Assembly (NCBI GenBank): GCA_016199835.1
Contig: JACQFX010000013.1
Location: forward strand, 166,381 to 230,380
Origin: Nitrosomonadales bacterium
GTDB lineage: Bacteria > Pseudomonadota > Gammaproteobacteria > Burkholderiales > Gallionellaceae
Length of the DNA: 64,000 nt
Direction: 5' to 3'
Position 1 is the first letter of the stretch. Each line of letters opens with the position of its first letter. Below are positions 28,596 through 36,893 of the stretch, in pieces. The notes under the pieces are model-generated. The model saw only the letters and a program-made list of their open reading frames with translations, was not told the origin of the DNA and made no database searches. A program made the translations under genes and the position numbers.

Positions 28596-29375
28596 ATGGC
28601 TACCCCGCACAATCCCGATCAGAACCGTATTCTCGCCGCCCTGAGCCCTGAAGCATACGCACATCTCTACCCTTATCTGGAATTCGTCCCCATGCCGCTT
28701 GGCGAGGTCTATTACGAATCAGGGGGGCGTTTGCAGCATGTCTATTTCCCCACCACGTCCATCGTGTCGCTGCACTACGTCATGGAAAATGGCGCATCGG
28801 CAGAAATCGCCGGGGTGGGCAACGAAGGCATACTTGGCGTCTCGCTGTTCATGGGGGGTAACACCACTCCCAGCCGCGCTTCCGTGCGCGCTGCCGGTTA
28901 CGGATACAAACTCAAGGCGCAAATATTGATGGAAGAATTCAGCCGCGCCGGTTCACTGCAACAATTGTTGCTGCGCTACACCCAGGCGCTGATCACCCAG
29001 ATTACCCAGACAGCGGTATGCAACCGCCACCACACCGTAGAACAGCAACTTTGCCGCTGGCTGCTGCTGACACTGGATCGCGTTTCATCGAATGAACTGA
29101 TTCTGACGCAGGAACTGGTCGCCAGCATGCTCGGCGTGCGCCGCGAAGGCATCACGGAAGCTGCCGGGAAATTGCAGCATGCCGGTTACATCCATTACCG
29201 GCGCGGCCGTATCACCGTGCTGGATAGAACCGGCCTGGAAGATCGAGCATGTGAATGCTACAGCGTGGTCAGGCAGGAACTGGATCGTTTGCTGCAGAAG
29301 AAACCGAAATCTGCGCCAGCCGTTGTATTTTCCAGAACCTGGCCGCGAGGAAAACCCGCCCACATTAACGTATAG
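28596..29375 (+). CDS. Crp/Fnr family transcriptional regulator
   Basis: A 259-residue regulator. The N-terminal cyclic-nucleotide-binding-like beta roll includes SLHYVMENGASAEIAGVGNE but lacks the Arg-Ala pair that binds cAMP and the Cys ligands of Fnr. The C-terminal winged helix contains LILTQELVASMLGVRREGIT, the recognition-helix region. The ligand is unknown. It lies between the sigma-like and GlgC-like genes on one strand and is probably co-transcribed with the former. Confidence 0.88.
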   Translation: MATPHNPDQNRILAALSPEAYAHLYPYLEFVPMPLGEVYYESGGRLQHVYFPTTSIVSLHYVMENGASAEIAGVGNEGILGVSLFMGGNTTPSRASVRAAGYGYKLKAQILMEEFSRAGSLQQLLLRYTQALITQITQTAVCNRHHTVEQQLCRWLLLTLDRVSSNELILTQELVASMLGVRREGITEAAGKLQHAGYIHYRRGRITVLDRTGLEDRACECYSVVRQELDRLLQKKPKSAPAVVFSRTWPRGKPAHINV

Positions 29376-29447
29376 GCCGGTAATTTTGCGCGCCGATTGG
29401 GCAATGCTTGAAGACAGCAGCAATTGCGCATCTATTGGAGATTTGTC

Positions 29448-30497
29448 ATGACAAAAATAACACCAGAAAATCCTGATATTTACAAAAACATATTGGCTGT
29501 CGTTCTCGCCGGCGGAAAGGGCTCGCGCCTGCGCCCGCTGACCGCATCCATCGCAAAACCGGCCCTGCCTTTCGGCGGCAGTTTCCGCCTGGTGGATTTC
29601 GTACTCAGTAATCTGATCAACTCCGGTATCGACTCCATCTATCTGCTGGCCCAATACAAACCGGAATCACTTATCAAACACATCACAGCCAACTGGCAAC
29701 TCGCGCCCAACGGACATGTCCGTTTCGTCCGCGTTGTGCTGCCGCGACGCGAGCACGGCGGGGGCTTTCGCGGCACCGCCGATGCCGTCTATCAGAATCT
29801 CGATCTGATCGAGCGCCATGCGCCAAACATGGTGGCCGTATTTGCGGCAGACCACATCTATCGCATGGATGTGCGGCAGATGGTGGATTTCCATCGCGAG
29901 TGCAATGCCGATGTCACTGTCGCCATGACGCAGGTTCCGATAGAAAAAGCATCTTCGTTCGGCATCATCGCGACAGGGTATATGGGGGAAATCCTGGATT
30001 TCCAGGAGAAGCCCGACCTGCCCATAGCCATTCCATCCAGCCCCGAATACGCTTATGCCTCCATGGGAAATTACCTATTCAATACCGATGTATTGGTGGA
30101 AGGCCTGGAGCATGTACTACGGTGTGGCGAAACCGATTTCGGCACTCATACCCTGCCGCGCCTGATACAGAGTCATCATGTGCACGCCTACGACTTCTCC
30201 AGAAACAGCGTGCCCGGAACCCAGCCGTATGAAGAACAGGCTTATTGGCGCGATGTGGGGACGCTGGAAGCCTATGTCGCTGCGCATCAGGATATTAGCG
30301 GCAGTCTGCCGCGTTTCAATCTGCAAAATCCGCACTGGCCGATTCTGCCAACGATTTTTGCCAAACAGCCTGCATCGTTTGGCACCAGCCATGTCCAGTA
30401 TAAAAGGGATCTGTTCGACCTGCATCCCTCCATGTTATGTTCTTCTGGCAATTTATCCCCGGCTGAAAGCGAGGCGCTACAAATCGGCACAGCCTGA
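29448..30497 (+). CDS. GlgC-like ADP-glucose pyrophosphorylase lacking the C-terminal beta-helix
   Basis: A 349-residue nucleotidyltransferase; start ATG 29448 has GGAG 7 nt upstream. The N-terminus AVVLAGGKGSRLRPLTASIA is the nucleotide loop. KPALPFGGSFRLVDFVLSN, the RGTADAVYQNLDLI active-site loop, FAADHIYRMD, and YWRDVGTLEAY are GlgC signatures. Bacterial GlgC is normally about 420-430 residues with a left-handed beta-helix that carries allosteric contacts; here only about 60 residues follow YWRDVGT. It either is an unregulated short form or makes a different sugar nucleotide. It pairs functionally with glgP on the other strand. Confidence 0.82.
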   Translation: MTKITPENPDIYKNILAVVLAGGKGSRLRPLTASIAKPALPFGGSFRLVDFVLSNLINSGIDSIYLLAQYKPESLIKHITANWQLAPNGHVRFVRVVLPRREHGGGFRGTADAVYQNLDLIERHAPNMVAVFAADHIYRMDVRQMVDFHRECNADVTVAMTQVPIEKASSFGIIATGYMGEILDFQEKPDLPIAIPSSPEYAYASMGNYLFNTDVLVEGLEHVLRCGETDFGTHTLPRLIQSHHVHAYDFSRNSVPGTQPYEEQAYWRDVGTLEAYVAAHQDISGSLPRFNLQNPHWPILPTIFAKQPASFGTSHVQYKRDLFDLHPSMLCSSGNLSPAESEALQIGTA

Positions 30498-30530
30498 CAT
30501 AACGCTACAGCAGCTTACCCTCTGTCATCG

Positions 30531-31403
30531 CTACGACTGCACTTTGCCGGAGAGCAGGCTGGCCATCACGATCAGCACCGCACCCAGCATTTCGCGCACG
30601 CCCATCTGCTCGCCAGCCAGAAAATATGACGACACGGCCGCAACCACGAGTTCGAACATGAACAGGAGTATGGATTGGTTGGCTGGCAACAAACCCAGCC
30701 CGTACTGCATGGAGAGGCTGGTGACACACAGCACCAGCCCGACCAGCAGCAGCAGCCACCATTCGTTCATGGCGATGGCCGGCATCTGCGCCGCAAGACC
30801 GCCGTGATACAGCAAGGCGAGGCCGGTCAGCAGGGCCGTGCCAAACCAGATACTGGCAGATTTGAAATTGACGCTCAGGTGCTGCAAGCGACGCACCAGC
30901 ACATTGGTCATGGCGAACCCCATGCCTGCCGACAGGCCGATCCACTCCGCCCTGTTCTGCGGCAAAGGCATGCCCAGCCCCGGCTTCCACAACATCACGG
31001 CGGCACCGCCCAGCGACAGCACGATGATGGCATAACCGTAGCGGCTCAGCCGTTCTCCAAGCAAGAGGTGGGCGAGCAGTACGGTCCACAACGGCGCGAG
31101 GTAAAACAGCAGCAGCACGCGCATCACCTCGCCGTCCAGCATGGCCAGCACGTAACCGAGGTTGGTCCAGCCTGCGGCCAGGGTCAACGCCACGCCCCAC
31201 CATCCGGCCACGCGCAATTCGCGCCAGATCGGCCCGGACAACAGCAAGCCGATGAGCAGCGCGATGGAGTAGGTCAGGAAAGTTGCGGATTCTCCCGAAA
31301 CGCCCGCGTGGTTCAGGGCGCGATAGGGATACCAGATCAGGCCCCAGACAGTCGCCGCATTGAGCAGGGAGAGCACCGCTGTTATTTTTTGTTTTGATGC
31401 CAC
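30531..31403 (-). CDS. DMT/EamA family transporter
   Basis: A 290-residue membrane protein with ten predicted helices in two EamA repeats. LAPLWTVLLAHLLLGERLSR ends the first and ELVVAAVSSYFLAGEQMG ends the second, each with the typical Gly-Glu pair. EamA proteins export metabolites or amino acids; substrate unknown. It is divergent from the FimV-like gene. A broken copy of its 5' end lies upstream of dapC, so it once probably faced dapC directly. Confidence 0.9.
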   Translation of the reverse strand: MASKQKITAVLSLLNAATVWGLIWYPYRALNHAGVSGESATFLTYSIALLIGLLLSGPIWRELRVAGWWGVALTLAAGWTNLGYVLAMLDGEVMRVLLLFYLAPLWTVLLAHLLLGERLSRYGYAIIVLSLGGAAVMLWKPGLGMPLPQNRAEWIGLSAGMGFAMTNVLVRRLQHLSVNFKSASIWFGTALLTGLALLYHGGLAAQMPAIAMNEWWLLLLVGLVLCVTSLSMQYGLGLLPANQSILLFMFELVVAAVSSYFLAGEQMGVREMLGAVLIVMASLLSGKVQS

Positions 31404-31440
31404 CTGTATACGCCCTTAATATAAACCCGACCTTTGCAGC
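31357..31440. repeat. EamA start region, copy A of a duplicated segment
   Basis: About 80 nt covering the first EamA codons and its promoter region match 34633-34712 with scattered differences. The shared core reads GCTGTTATTTTT, GTTTTGATGC, ACGCCCTTA and CCCGACCTTT in both. Copy A keeps the intact EamA gene; copy B keeps the dapC start. Confidence 0.65.
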
Positions 31441-31811
31441 TTATCAGGCATGCACCGCTTGCCAGATTAATCGGGCTGGCGAATTATCCCACAACAGTTG
31501 GTGGCAACAGGCGCTTCCCGTGAAGGGCATCTGCGAGATACGGTTTCCCATTACCCGAACAATAAGTACGCCAGAGCAACAGGCCTTGGCCTGCCCCAAT
31601 CCGCAGCCTCACCGCTCCCGGAAGCAAAGGTCTATAATGCTTCTGCCGTAGTCAGAATTGGTTGAGTGTTAAATTTGCAAAAAAGGAAGAGCTTAAAACT
31701 GGCAGCCTGATCGAAAAATCCGCGCATCAACAGTTTTGCCGGCCACTCTCAGGGACTCGGCCAATCAGCACCCGGTTTCTACCGGAGTTAATTTAATTGG
31801 AACTCCTTATC
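31441..31811 (+). other. Non-coding leader region of the FimV-like gene
   Basis: About 370 nt with no gene. A TATAAT box at 31633-31638 is a candidate -10 with no clear -35. Downstream, CCGGTTTCTACCGG near 31772 and GGCC...GGCC near 31741-31762 can form hairpins in a leader of about 165 nt. I see no known riboswitch consensus. Confidence 0.35.
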
Positions 31812-33338
31812 ATGGATATCCGAAAGCTGCTGCTCGCACCGCATACGATTACGATTACGGCATTAACCATGGCTGTCGCATTGGCGCTCCCGTGCGCCGT
31901 CCAGGCTGTCAGCGCTGGCGTGATTGTTCAGCAAAACACGAACCTCTCATCGAAAAATACCTCCTCGCCTTCCCCGGACGACCCCCGTAGCTTGCAGATC
32001 AGCGCGGAAGAAAGAGCATCGCTGCTGGCGAAACTCAAAAAACTGGAGGACGAGTTAAGGGATGCCAAATCACAAGTCAATTTACAATTGGCGCAGATCC
32101 AACAGTGGCTGGGTGAATTAGCGGAGATCAAGTCACAACTGGCGCAACTGGATGCCGTATCCCCTACCGCAGCAGCATCCATAACAACACCGCCATCTGC
32201 AAAAGCACAATCACCCGTGAATGTGCCGCTTGCCACACAGACGCCCGTACAGACACCGCCACCCGCAACGGCCAGCCCGCAGGAAAAACGCCCCGGGCCT
32301 TCCACCACAGTCAAACCGGCAGTGGAACAACAAGACAGCCCGTATCTGCAACAAGGATTATTTGCCGCACTCGGGCTGCTATTGGCACTTGCCCTGTGGA
32401 TGGGCCGACGTTACTACACAAAAATAAAATCGCCTGGCGGGGAAAAATCGAAGATGGAGGCCGAGCCTGCTCCGGAATCAGCCCATCATCTGGCGCAGCA
32501 AGACCTAGTGTCATCCGCTGTAACCGAACTCGCTTCCCAAGCGCAGCTCACCTGTTCCGAGCAAGCCTTTGTTCCATCGCCCAAGCCCGGCACAGCCGGG
32601 AATTTTCCAACGTTCTCTTCCCCTGACCCATCCATAATCCAGAAGGAAGGAGGCGCTGATGATTTGCTGCTGGAAGAAGCCAAGCTATATATCTCCCAGG
32701 GCCACATGGCCATGGCGGTCGAAATATTAAAAGACCTCAACAAACGTCATCCCGAGAACGACGAAGTATGGTCATTGTTGCTATCCAGCTATTCTTCCCT
32801 GAGCGATACCGTGGATTTCGAAGAGTCCGCGAGAAAATTCCTGATCCGCCACAAAGACGGCAGTCCATTGTGGAGCGGGATACAGGCATTGGGCCGCACA
32901 TTCGAAAAGGATAATCCGCTGTACTCTGATACCACCGCCTCCTTGCCGCCAGAAACCGCAGCCCGGCATCAGCCCATCGGGGCTCTCCTGCTGGAAATGG
33001 GGATAATGTCAGAGAACGATTTGCATCATCTCCTTAATGATTTCGATCCAAAGAAAGACGGGCGTTTCGGAGGGTATCTGGTAAAACGCAAGATTATTAC
33101 CCTTACGCAACTCGATGAAGCCTTGTTGCAACAGCAAGGAATTGGCGGCGAAGCGCACCCCGATCATCTGCCGTCATTGCATGAACTGGAAGATTTCATG
33201 GCTGATTTCGATCCGAAGAAATATGCAAGCATCGGCGCATTCCTGGCTTCGCGCAACGCCTCCACGCCCGAACAACTCAGGCAGTTGTTGCAGCAGCAGA
33301 CAGACAGCCATGAGACGGCAGAGCCTCATCATGATTGA
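31812..33338 (+). CDS. FimV-like membrane protein with cytoplasmic TPR and MshEN-like motifs
   Basis: A 508-residue protein. Order: signal-like first 30 residues; a coiled coil near 55-110; a Pro/Ala/Thr-rich linker; one membrane helix near 180-198 followed by GRRYYTKIK; a FimV-style TPR segment near 280-365 (LLLEEAKLYISQGHMAMAVE); then three related blocks: PIGALLLEMGIMSENDL, RFGGYLVKRKIITLTQLDEA and SIGAFLASRNASTPEQL. The middle block matches the RLGxxL...L...Q pattern of MshEN domains that bind cyclic di-GMP. The C-terminal HDOD gene overlaps by 8 bp. Likely role, inferred: a signalling scaffold for type IV pili. ATG 31812 is used. Confidence 0.7.
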   Translation: MDIRKLLLAPHTITITALTMAVALALPCAVQAVSAGVIVQQNTNLSSKNTSSPSPDDPRSLQISAEERASLLAKLKKLEDELRDAKSQVNLQLAQIQQWLGELAEIKSQLAQLDAVSPTAAASITTPPSAKAQSPVNVPLATQTPVQTPPPATASPQEKRPGPSTTVKPAVEQQDSPYLQQGLFAALGLLLALALWMGRRYYTKIKSPGGEKSKMEAEPAPESAHHLAQQDLVSSAVTELASQAQLTCSEQAFVPSPKPGTAGNFPTFSSPDPSIIQKEGGADDLLLEEAKLYISQGHMAMAVEILKDLNKRHPENDEVWSLLLSSYSSLSDTVDFEESARKFLIRHKDGSPLWSGIQALGRTFEKDNPLYSDTTASLPPETAARHQPIGALLLEMGIMSENDLHHLLNDFDPKKDGRFGGYLVKRKIITLTQLDEALLQQQGIGGEAHPDHLPSLHELEDFMADFDPKKYASIGAFLASRNASTPEQLRQLLQQQTDSHETAEPHHD

Positions 33339-34551
33339 CCACCTTAAAAAACTTTCCCCGCTTAATATTTGGCTGTATGTCATTGCCATTTCCGTTGTTG
33401 TAACGGAATGCATCGCAGGCGGTGCCGGCATGCTGCTGCAAGGGGAAGTCAGCTTTGAATATCTGGTGATCGGGCTAGTCGCGTCCTTGCTTATCGCCGG
33501 TCTTGCCGGAGGGGTATTGACTTCCAGCCTGAATAAACAAAGAAAGGCGGAGGTAATACCGGGTACTGCCGCTCCTGAAGCCGCGAAGAGCCCCCCGGTA
33601 AAGATAGATGCGAAAAAAGTTGCCCCCCATGTTGCTGTAGCGCCTGATAGCGCTGAACGCAAAGCGGTCACGGCAGCGGCAAAAAGTAGCGCCCATGCAG
33701 TCCCCAGGCATACCATCAAGAACATTGATTCGCTGCCGGTCATGCCGGTCATCGCACAAAAATTGCTGGCATTAAAACTTGATACCGATGAGGGGCAACG
33801 CGAGTTGCTGGTACTGATCGAACATGAGCCGCTAATTTCGGCAAGAATCCTCGGACTGGCCAATTCGGCGATGGTAGGTGCATCGCGCCAAATAAAGACT
33901 CTGCGGGAGGCCGCGATTCTGCTTGGCCTTAGACGCATCCAGTCGATTGCAGCCGGCCTTGCCATCATTTCCCTGATGGCAAGGCCGGCTGCCGGAGACT
34001 TCAACATACATGGCTTGTGGTTGCACAGCTTCCGTGTTGCATTCGCCATGCAGGGTATCGCGCAGTTCATGCCGGCACCCATACGGCCACAGGGTGACCA
34101 GATTTTTCTGGCCGGAATGCTGCACGATATCGGCTATCTGGCACAGGCATTTCTTGACCCCGTGCAAAGCGACAAACTGCATAACTATCTGGCCGCAGAG
34201 CCCGAGCATCCGTCACTGGAGATCGAGCGGGAAATTGTAGAAATATGCCATGATGAATTGGGGGCTGAACTGGCGCGCCACTGGCATTTGCCGGATGAGC
34301 TTATCACCGTTTTGCGTTATCACCATACTCCCGATGTCGCCGAAGCAGAGACGGGACAGCCGCTGGTGCGCATGATTAACATCGCGGAAAAATTGCTGCC
34401 CTCCTTCGGCATTATTGAATATGTAACTCCGGACATCAGCAATGAGGAATGGGAGGCGCTGGGCATAGATCCAGACCAGGCGGAAGAAGTTAAAGTGCAG
34501 GCTAATGAACACGCGGAACAGGCCGCACAATTCGCCAGTTCGCTGAGCTGA
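33331..34551 (+). CDS. Membrane-anchored HDOD domain protein
   Basis: A 406-residue protein from ATG 33331. Two membrane helices occupy about 10-65 (IWLYVIAISVVVTECIAGGA; VIGLVASLLIAGLAGG). After a variable linker, residues about 130-370 form an HDOD domain: IDSLPVMPVIAQKLLALK, ILGLANSAMVG and AAILLGLRRIQSIAAGLAI are typical, with a degenerate HD motif in MLHDIGYLAQAFL and HHTP near the end. HDOD proteins act as signalling adaptors, and some influence pilus and virulence control. The overlap with the FimV-like gene suggests that the two work together. Confidence 0.88.
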   Translation: MIDHLKKLSPLNIWLYVIAISVVVTECIAGGAGMLLQGEVSFEYLVIGLVASLLIAGLAGGVLTSSLNKQRKAEVIPGTAAPEAAKSPPVKIDAKKVAPHVAVAPDSAERKAVTAAAKSSAHAVPRHTIKNIDSLPVMPVIAQKLLALKLDTDEGQRELLVLIEHEPLISARILGLANSAMVGASRQIKTLREAAILLGLRRIQSIAAGLAIISLMARPAAGDFNIHGLWLHSFRVAFAMQGIAQFMPAPIRPQGDQIFLAGMLHDIGYLAQAFLDPVQSDKLHNYLAAEPEHPSLEIEREIVEICHDELGAELARHWHLPDELITVLRYHHTPDVAEAETGQPLVRMINIAEKLLPSFGIIEYVTPDISNEEWEALGIDPDQAEEVKVQANEHAEQAAQFASSLS

Positions 34552-34599
34552 TCTCTACAGCCCGCTAAAGCTCGGCACCACAGCACACTGTTCGGTAAA

Positions 34600-34675
34600 C
34601 ACTTCCGGGCAGCCGTTCCCTGCACGATCGTCGCGTTCAGCGAGATAAGCGTTGCTGTTATTTTTGTTTTGATGC
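34600..34675 (-). pseudogene. Remnant of an EamA gene 5' end
   Basis: Read on the minus strand, the first about 20 codons match the EamA gene at 30531-31403: the ASKQK-like start, then isoleucine-threonine-alanine and a LISLNAT-like stretch corresponding to LSLLNAAT. The reading frame is broken by a base deletion in the T-run and the rest is lost. It is copy B of the duplicated segment. Confidence 0.55.
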
Positions 34676-34712
34676 TGCCTGTACGCCCTTATATAATGCC
34701 CGACCTTTTGCT
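34633..34712. repeat. EamA start region, copy B, upstream of dapC
   Basis: The partner of 31357-31440. It includes TATAAT at about 34690-34696, a candidate -10 for dapC, about 30 nt before its ATG. Together the two copies bracket the FimV-like/HDOD pair. Confidence 0.6.
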
Positions 34713-34727
34713 GCCCTCTGCGCAACG

Positions 34728-36020
34728 ATGAATCCTGATCTTGACCGTCTGCAACCCTACCCGTTCCAGAAACTCGCCGCGCTGTTCCGCGAAGTAACGC
34801 CGAATCCGGCGCTGCGTCCCATCGCACTGCACATCGGCGAACCCAAACATGTCACGCCACAATTCATCAAGGATGCGCTGATCGGCGGTTTGAACGGGCT
34901 GGCGAACTATCCCACGACCGCAGGCAGCGACGCGCTGCGCGGTGCAATCTCGGACTGGTTGGCGCGGCGCTACGGCATTCCTGCGCCCGATGCAAAGACC
35001 CAGGTACTCCCGGTGAATGGCAGCCGCGAGGCCCTGTTTTCTTTTGCCCAGGCCGTGATAGACCGCACGCGCGAACAGCCCGTCGTGGTCTGCCCCAACC
35101 CCTTCTACCAGATCTATGAAGGGGCGGCATTGCTGGCGGGCGCGACGCCGCATTTCCTCAACACCTTGCCGGAAAGCAACTATGCGCTGGACTTTGCGCA
35201 ACTGCCGGATGAGGTGTGGCAGCGCACCCAGCTCATCTACGTGTGTTCGCCGGGCAACCCTAACGGCCACGTGATGTCGTTACAGGAATGGCAGGCGCTG
35301 TTCACGATGAGCGACAAGTATGGCTTCGTCATCGCCTCGGATGAGTGTTACTCAGAGCTTTACTTCGATGCGACACCGGAGGGCGGAGCAGGGGCCCCGC
35401 CTGGCGGGGATGTGACCACAGAGGTGGATGCAGAGACCGCTTCCCGTGCACTCGGCACACCGGCTTCCGTTCGCGGTCACCCCCCGCTCGGCGCATTGCA
35501 AGCCGCACAGCAACTGGGGCGCAGCTACGACAATCTCGTGGTGTTCTCCAGCCTGTCCAAACGCTCCAACGTACCCGGCATGCGCTCCGGCTTCGTCGCA
35601 GGCGATGCCAGGGTGCTGGAGAAATTCGCGCTGTATCGCACCTATCACGGCTGCGCGATGAACCCGGCGATTCAAACCGCCAGCATCGCGGCATGGAACG
35701 ATGAAACCCATGTCGCCGAGAACCGGCGCCTGTATGCGGAAAAATTTTCCCGCGTGGTCGAGATACTCCAGCCCGTGCTGCCGGTGAGCTTGCCCGACGC
35801 CAGTTTCTACCTGTGGGTGCGCACGCCCATCGCCGATAATGCCTACGCGCAGGCTTTGCATCGCGACTATAATGTCAGCGTTTTGCCCGGCAGCTTCCTC
35901 GCACGTGAAGCGCACGGCATGAACCCCGGACATAATTTCGTGCGCATCGCGCTGGTGGCGGAATTGGAAGAAGCCGTGGAAGCCGCGCAGCGCATCGCAG
36001 AATTCACCAAAAAACTTTAA
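34728..36020 (+). CDS. dapC: N-succinyldiaminopimelate aminotransferase
   Basis: A 430-residue fold-type I aminotransferase that makes N-succinyl-LL-diaminopimelate in the lysine pathway. It has HIGEPKHVTPQFI at the N-terminus, NGSREALFSFAQ, a VCSPGNPNGHVMS block with the conserved Asn, IASDECYSELYFD with the PLP-contacting Asp/Tyr, and SLSKRSNVPGMRSGFVAGD, whose Lys binds PLP. The protein is about 35 residues longer than usual owing to an in-frame insertion near 35368-35478. dapD follows 18 nt later. Confidence 0.93.
   Translation: MNPDLDRLQPYPFQKLAALFREVTPNPALRPIALHIGEPKHVTPQFIKDALIGGLNGLANYPTTAGSDALRGAISDWLARRYGIPAPDAKTQVLPVNGSREALFSFAQAVIDRTREQPVVVCPNPFYQIYEGAALLAGATPHFLNTLPESNYALDFAQLPDEVWQRTQLIYVCSPGNPNGHVMSLQEWQALFTMSDKYGFVIASDECYSELYFDATPEGGAGAPPGGDVTTEVDAETASRALGTPASVRGHPPLGALQAAQQLGRSYDNLVVFSSLSKRSNVPGMRSGFVAGDARVLEKFALYRTYHGCAMNPAIQTASIAAWNDETHVAENRRLYAEKFSRVVEILQPVLPVSLPDASFYLWVRTPIADNAYAQALHRDYNVSVLPGSFLAREAHGMNPGHNFVRIALVAELEEAVEAAQRIAEFTKKL
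35368..35478 (+). other. In-frame GC-rich insertion within dapC
   Basis: Between YFD and PPLGALQAAQQLGRS, where homologues are nearly contiguous, about 37 extra codons encode Gly/Ala/Pro/Thr-rich sequence (PEGGAGAPPGGDVTTEVDAE and onward). The DNA contains GGGGATGTGACC near the left and GGTCACCCCCC at the right as imperfect inverted arms, plus GGGGCCCC. It looks like a palindromic element that has inserted without breaking the frame. Confidence 0.5.
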
Positions 36021-36038
36021 ACCTACTCAGGAAACATC

Positions 36039-36863
36039 ATGGAACAACTGCAAGCCATCATCGACCCCGCCTTCGAACGCCGCGCCGAAATCAATCCGCG
36101 CACCGTGGATGCCAAGCTGAAAGAAGCCGTTACCACGGTGATCGAGATGCTCGATCAGGGCAAGCTGCGCGTCGCCGAGCGCCAGGGAGTGGGCCAGTGG
36201 GTCACGCATCAATGGATCAAGAAGGCCGTGCTGCTGTCTTTCCGCATGGAAGACAATGCCTTCATCAAGGGCGGTTTCACCAACTACTACGACAAGGTGC
36301 AATCCAAGTTTGCCGATTACAACTCCAAGAATTTCCGCGACGGCGGTTTCCGCGTGGTGCCTCCGGCAGCCGCGCGCAAGGGCGCATTCATCGCGAAGAA
36401 CGTGGTATTGATGCCCTCCTACGTGAACATCGGTGGCTATGTGGACGAAGGCGCGATGGTGGATACCTGGGCCACGGTCGGCTCCTGCGCGCAGATCGGC
36501 AAGAACGTGCACCTCTCCGGCGGCGTCGGCATCGGCGGCGTGCTCGAACCGGTGCAGGCCAATCCCACCATCATCGAGGATAACTGTTTCATCGGCGCAC
36601 GCTCGGAAGTGGTCGAAGGCGTGATCGTGGAAGAAGGTTCGGTGATCTCCATGGGCGTGTTCATCGGCCAGAGCACCAAGATCTATGACCGCGAAACCGG
36701 CGAAGTGCATTATGGCCGCGTGCCCGCAGGCTCGGTGGTAGTCAGCGGCAGCCTGCCTGCCCCGGACGGCAGCCACAGCCTGTACTGCGCCGTGATCGTG
36801 AAAAAAGTGGATGCGAAGACGCTGGCCAAGGTCGGCATCAATGAGTTGTTGCGAGGGATTTAG
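36039..36863 (+). CDS. dapD: 2,3,4,5-tetrahydropyridine-2,6-dicarboxylate N-succinyltransferase
   Basis: A 274-residue hexapeptide-repeat acyltransferase, normal length. It succinylates tetrahydrodipicolinate ahead of DapC. The left-handed beta-helix is visible in [40 protein letters not shown] and [18 protein letters not shown]. The [19 protein letters not shown] turn (here [15 protein letters not shown]) and the [14 protein letters not shown] tail are standard. Confidence 0.97.
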   Translation: MEQLQAIIDPAFERRAEINPRTVDAKLKEAVTTVIEMLDQGKLRVAERQGVGQWVTHQWIKKAVLLSFRMEDNAFIKGGFTNYYDKVQSKFADYNSKNFRDGGFRVVPPAAARKGAFIAKNVVLMPSYVNIGGYVDEGAMVDTWATVGSCAQIGKNVHLSGGVGIGGVLEPVQANPTIIEDNCFIGARSEVVEGVIVEEGSVISMGVFIGQSTKIYDRETGEVHYGRVPAGSVVVSGSLPAPDGSHSLYCAVIVKKVDAKTLAKVGINELLRGI

Positions 36864-36893
36864 CTGCTGCGACTCCTTAAAAGGAGAAACACC

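Noticed and set aside
31640..31811. Possible cyclic di-GMP (GEMM) riboswitch before the FimV-like gene
   Set aside because: Hairpins exist, but the conserved GEMM core sequence and tetraloop receptor are not there.
34555..34827. A 90-codon minus-strand frame at the dapC start
   Set aside because: Part of it is the broken EamA remnant and part is antisense to dapC; it is not a gene.
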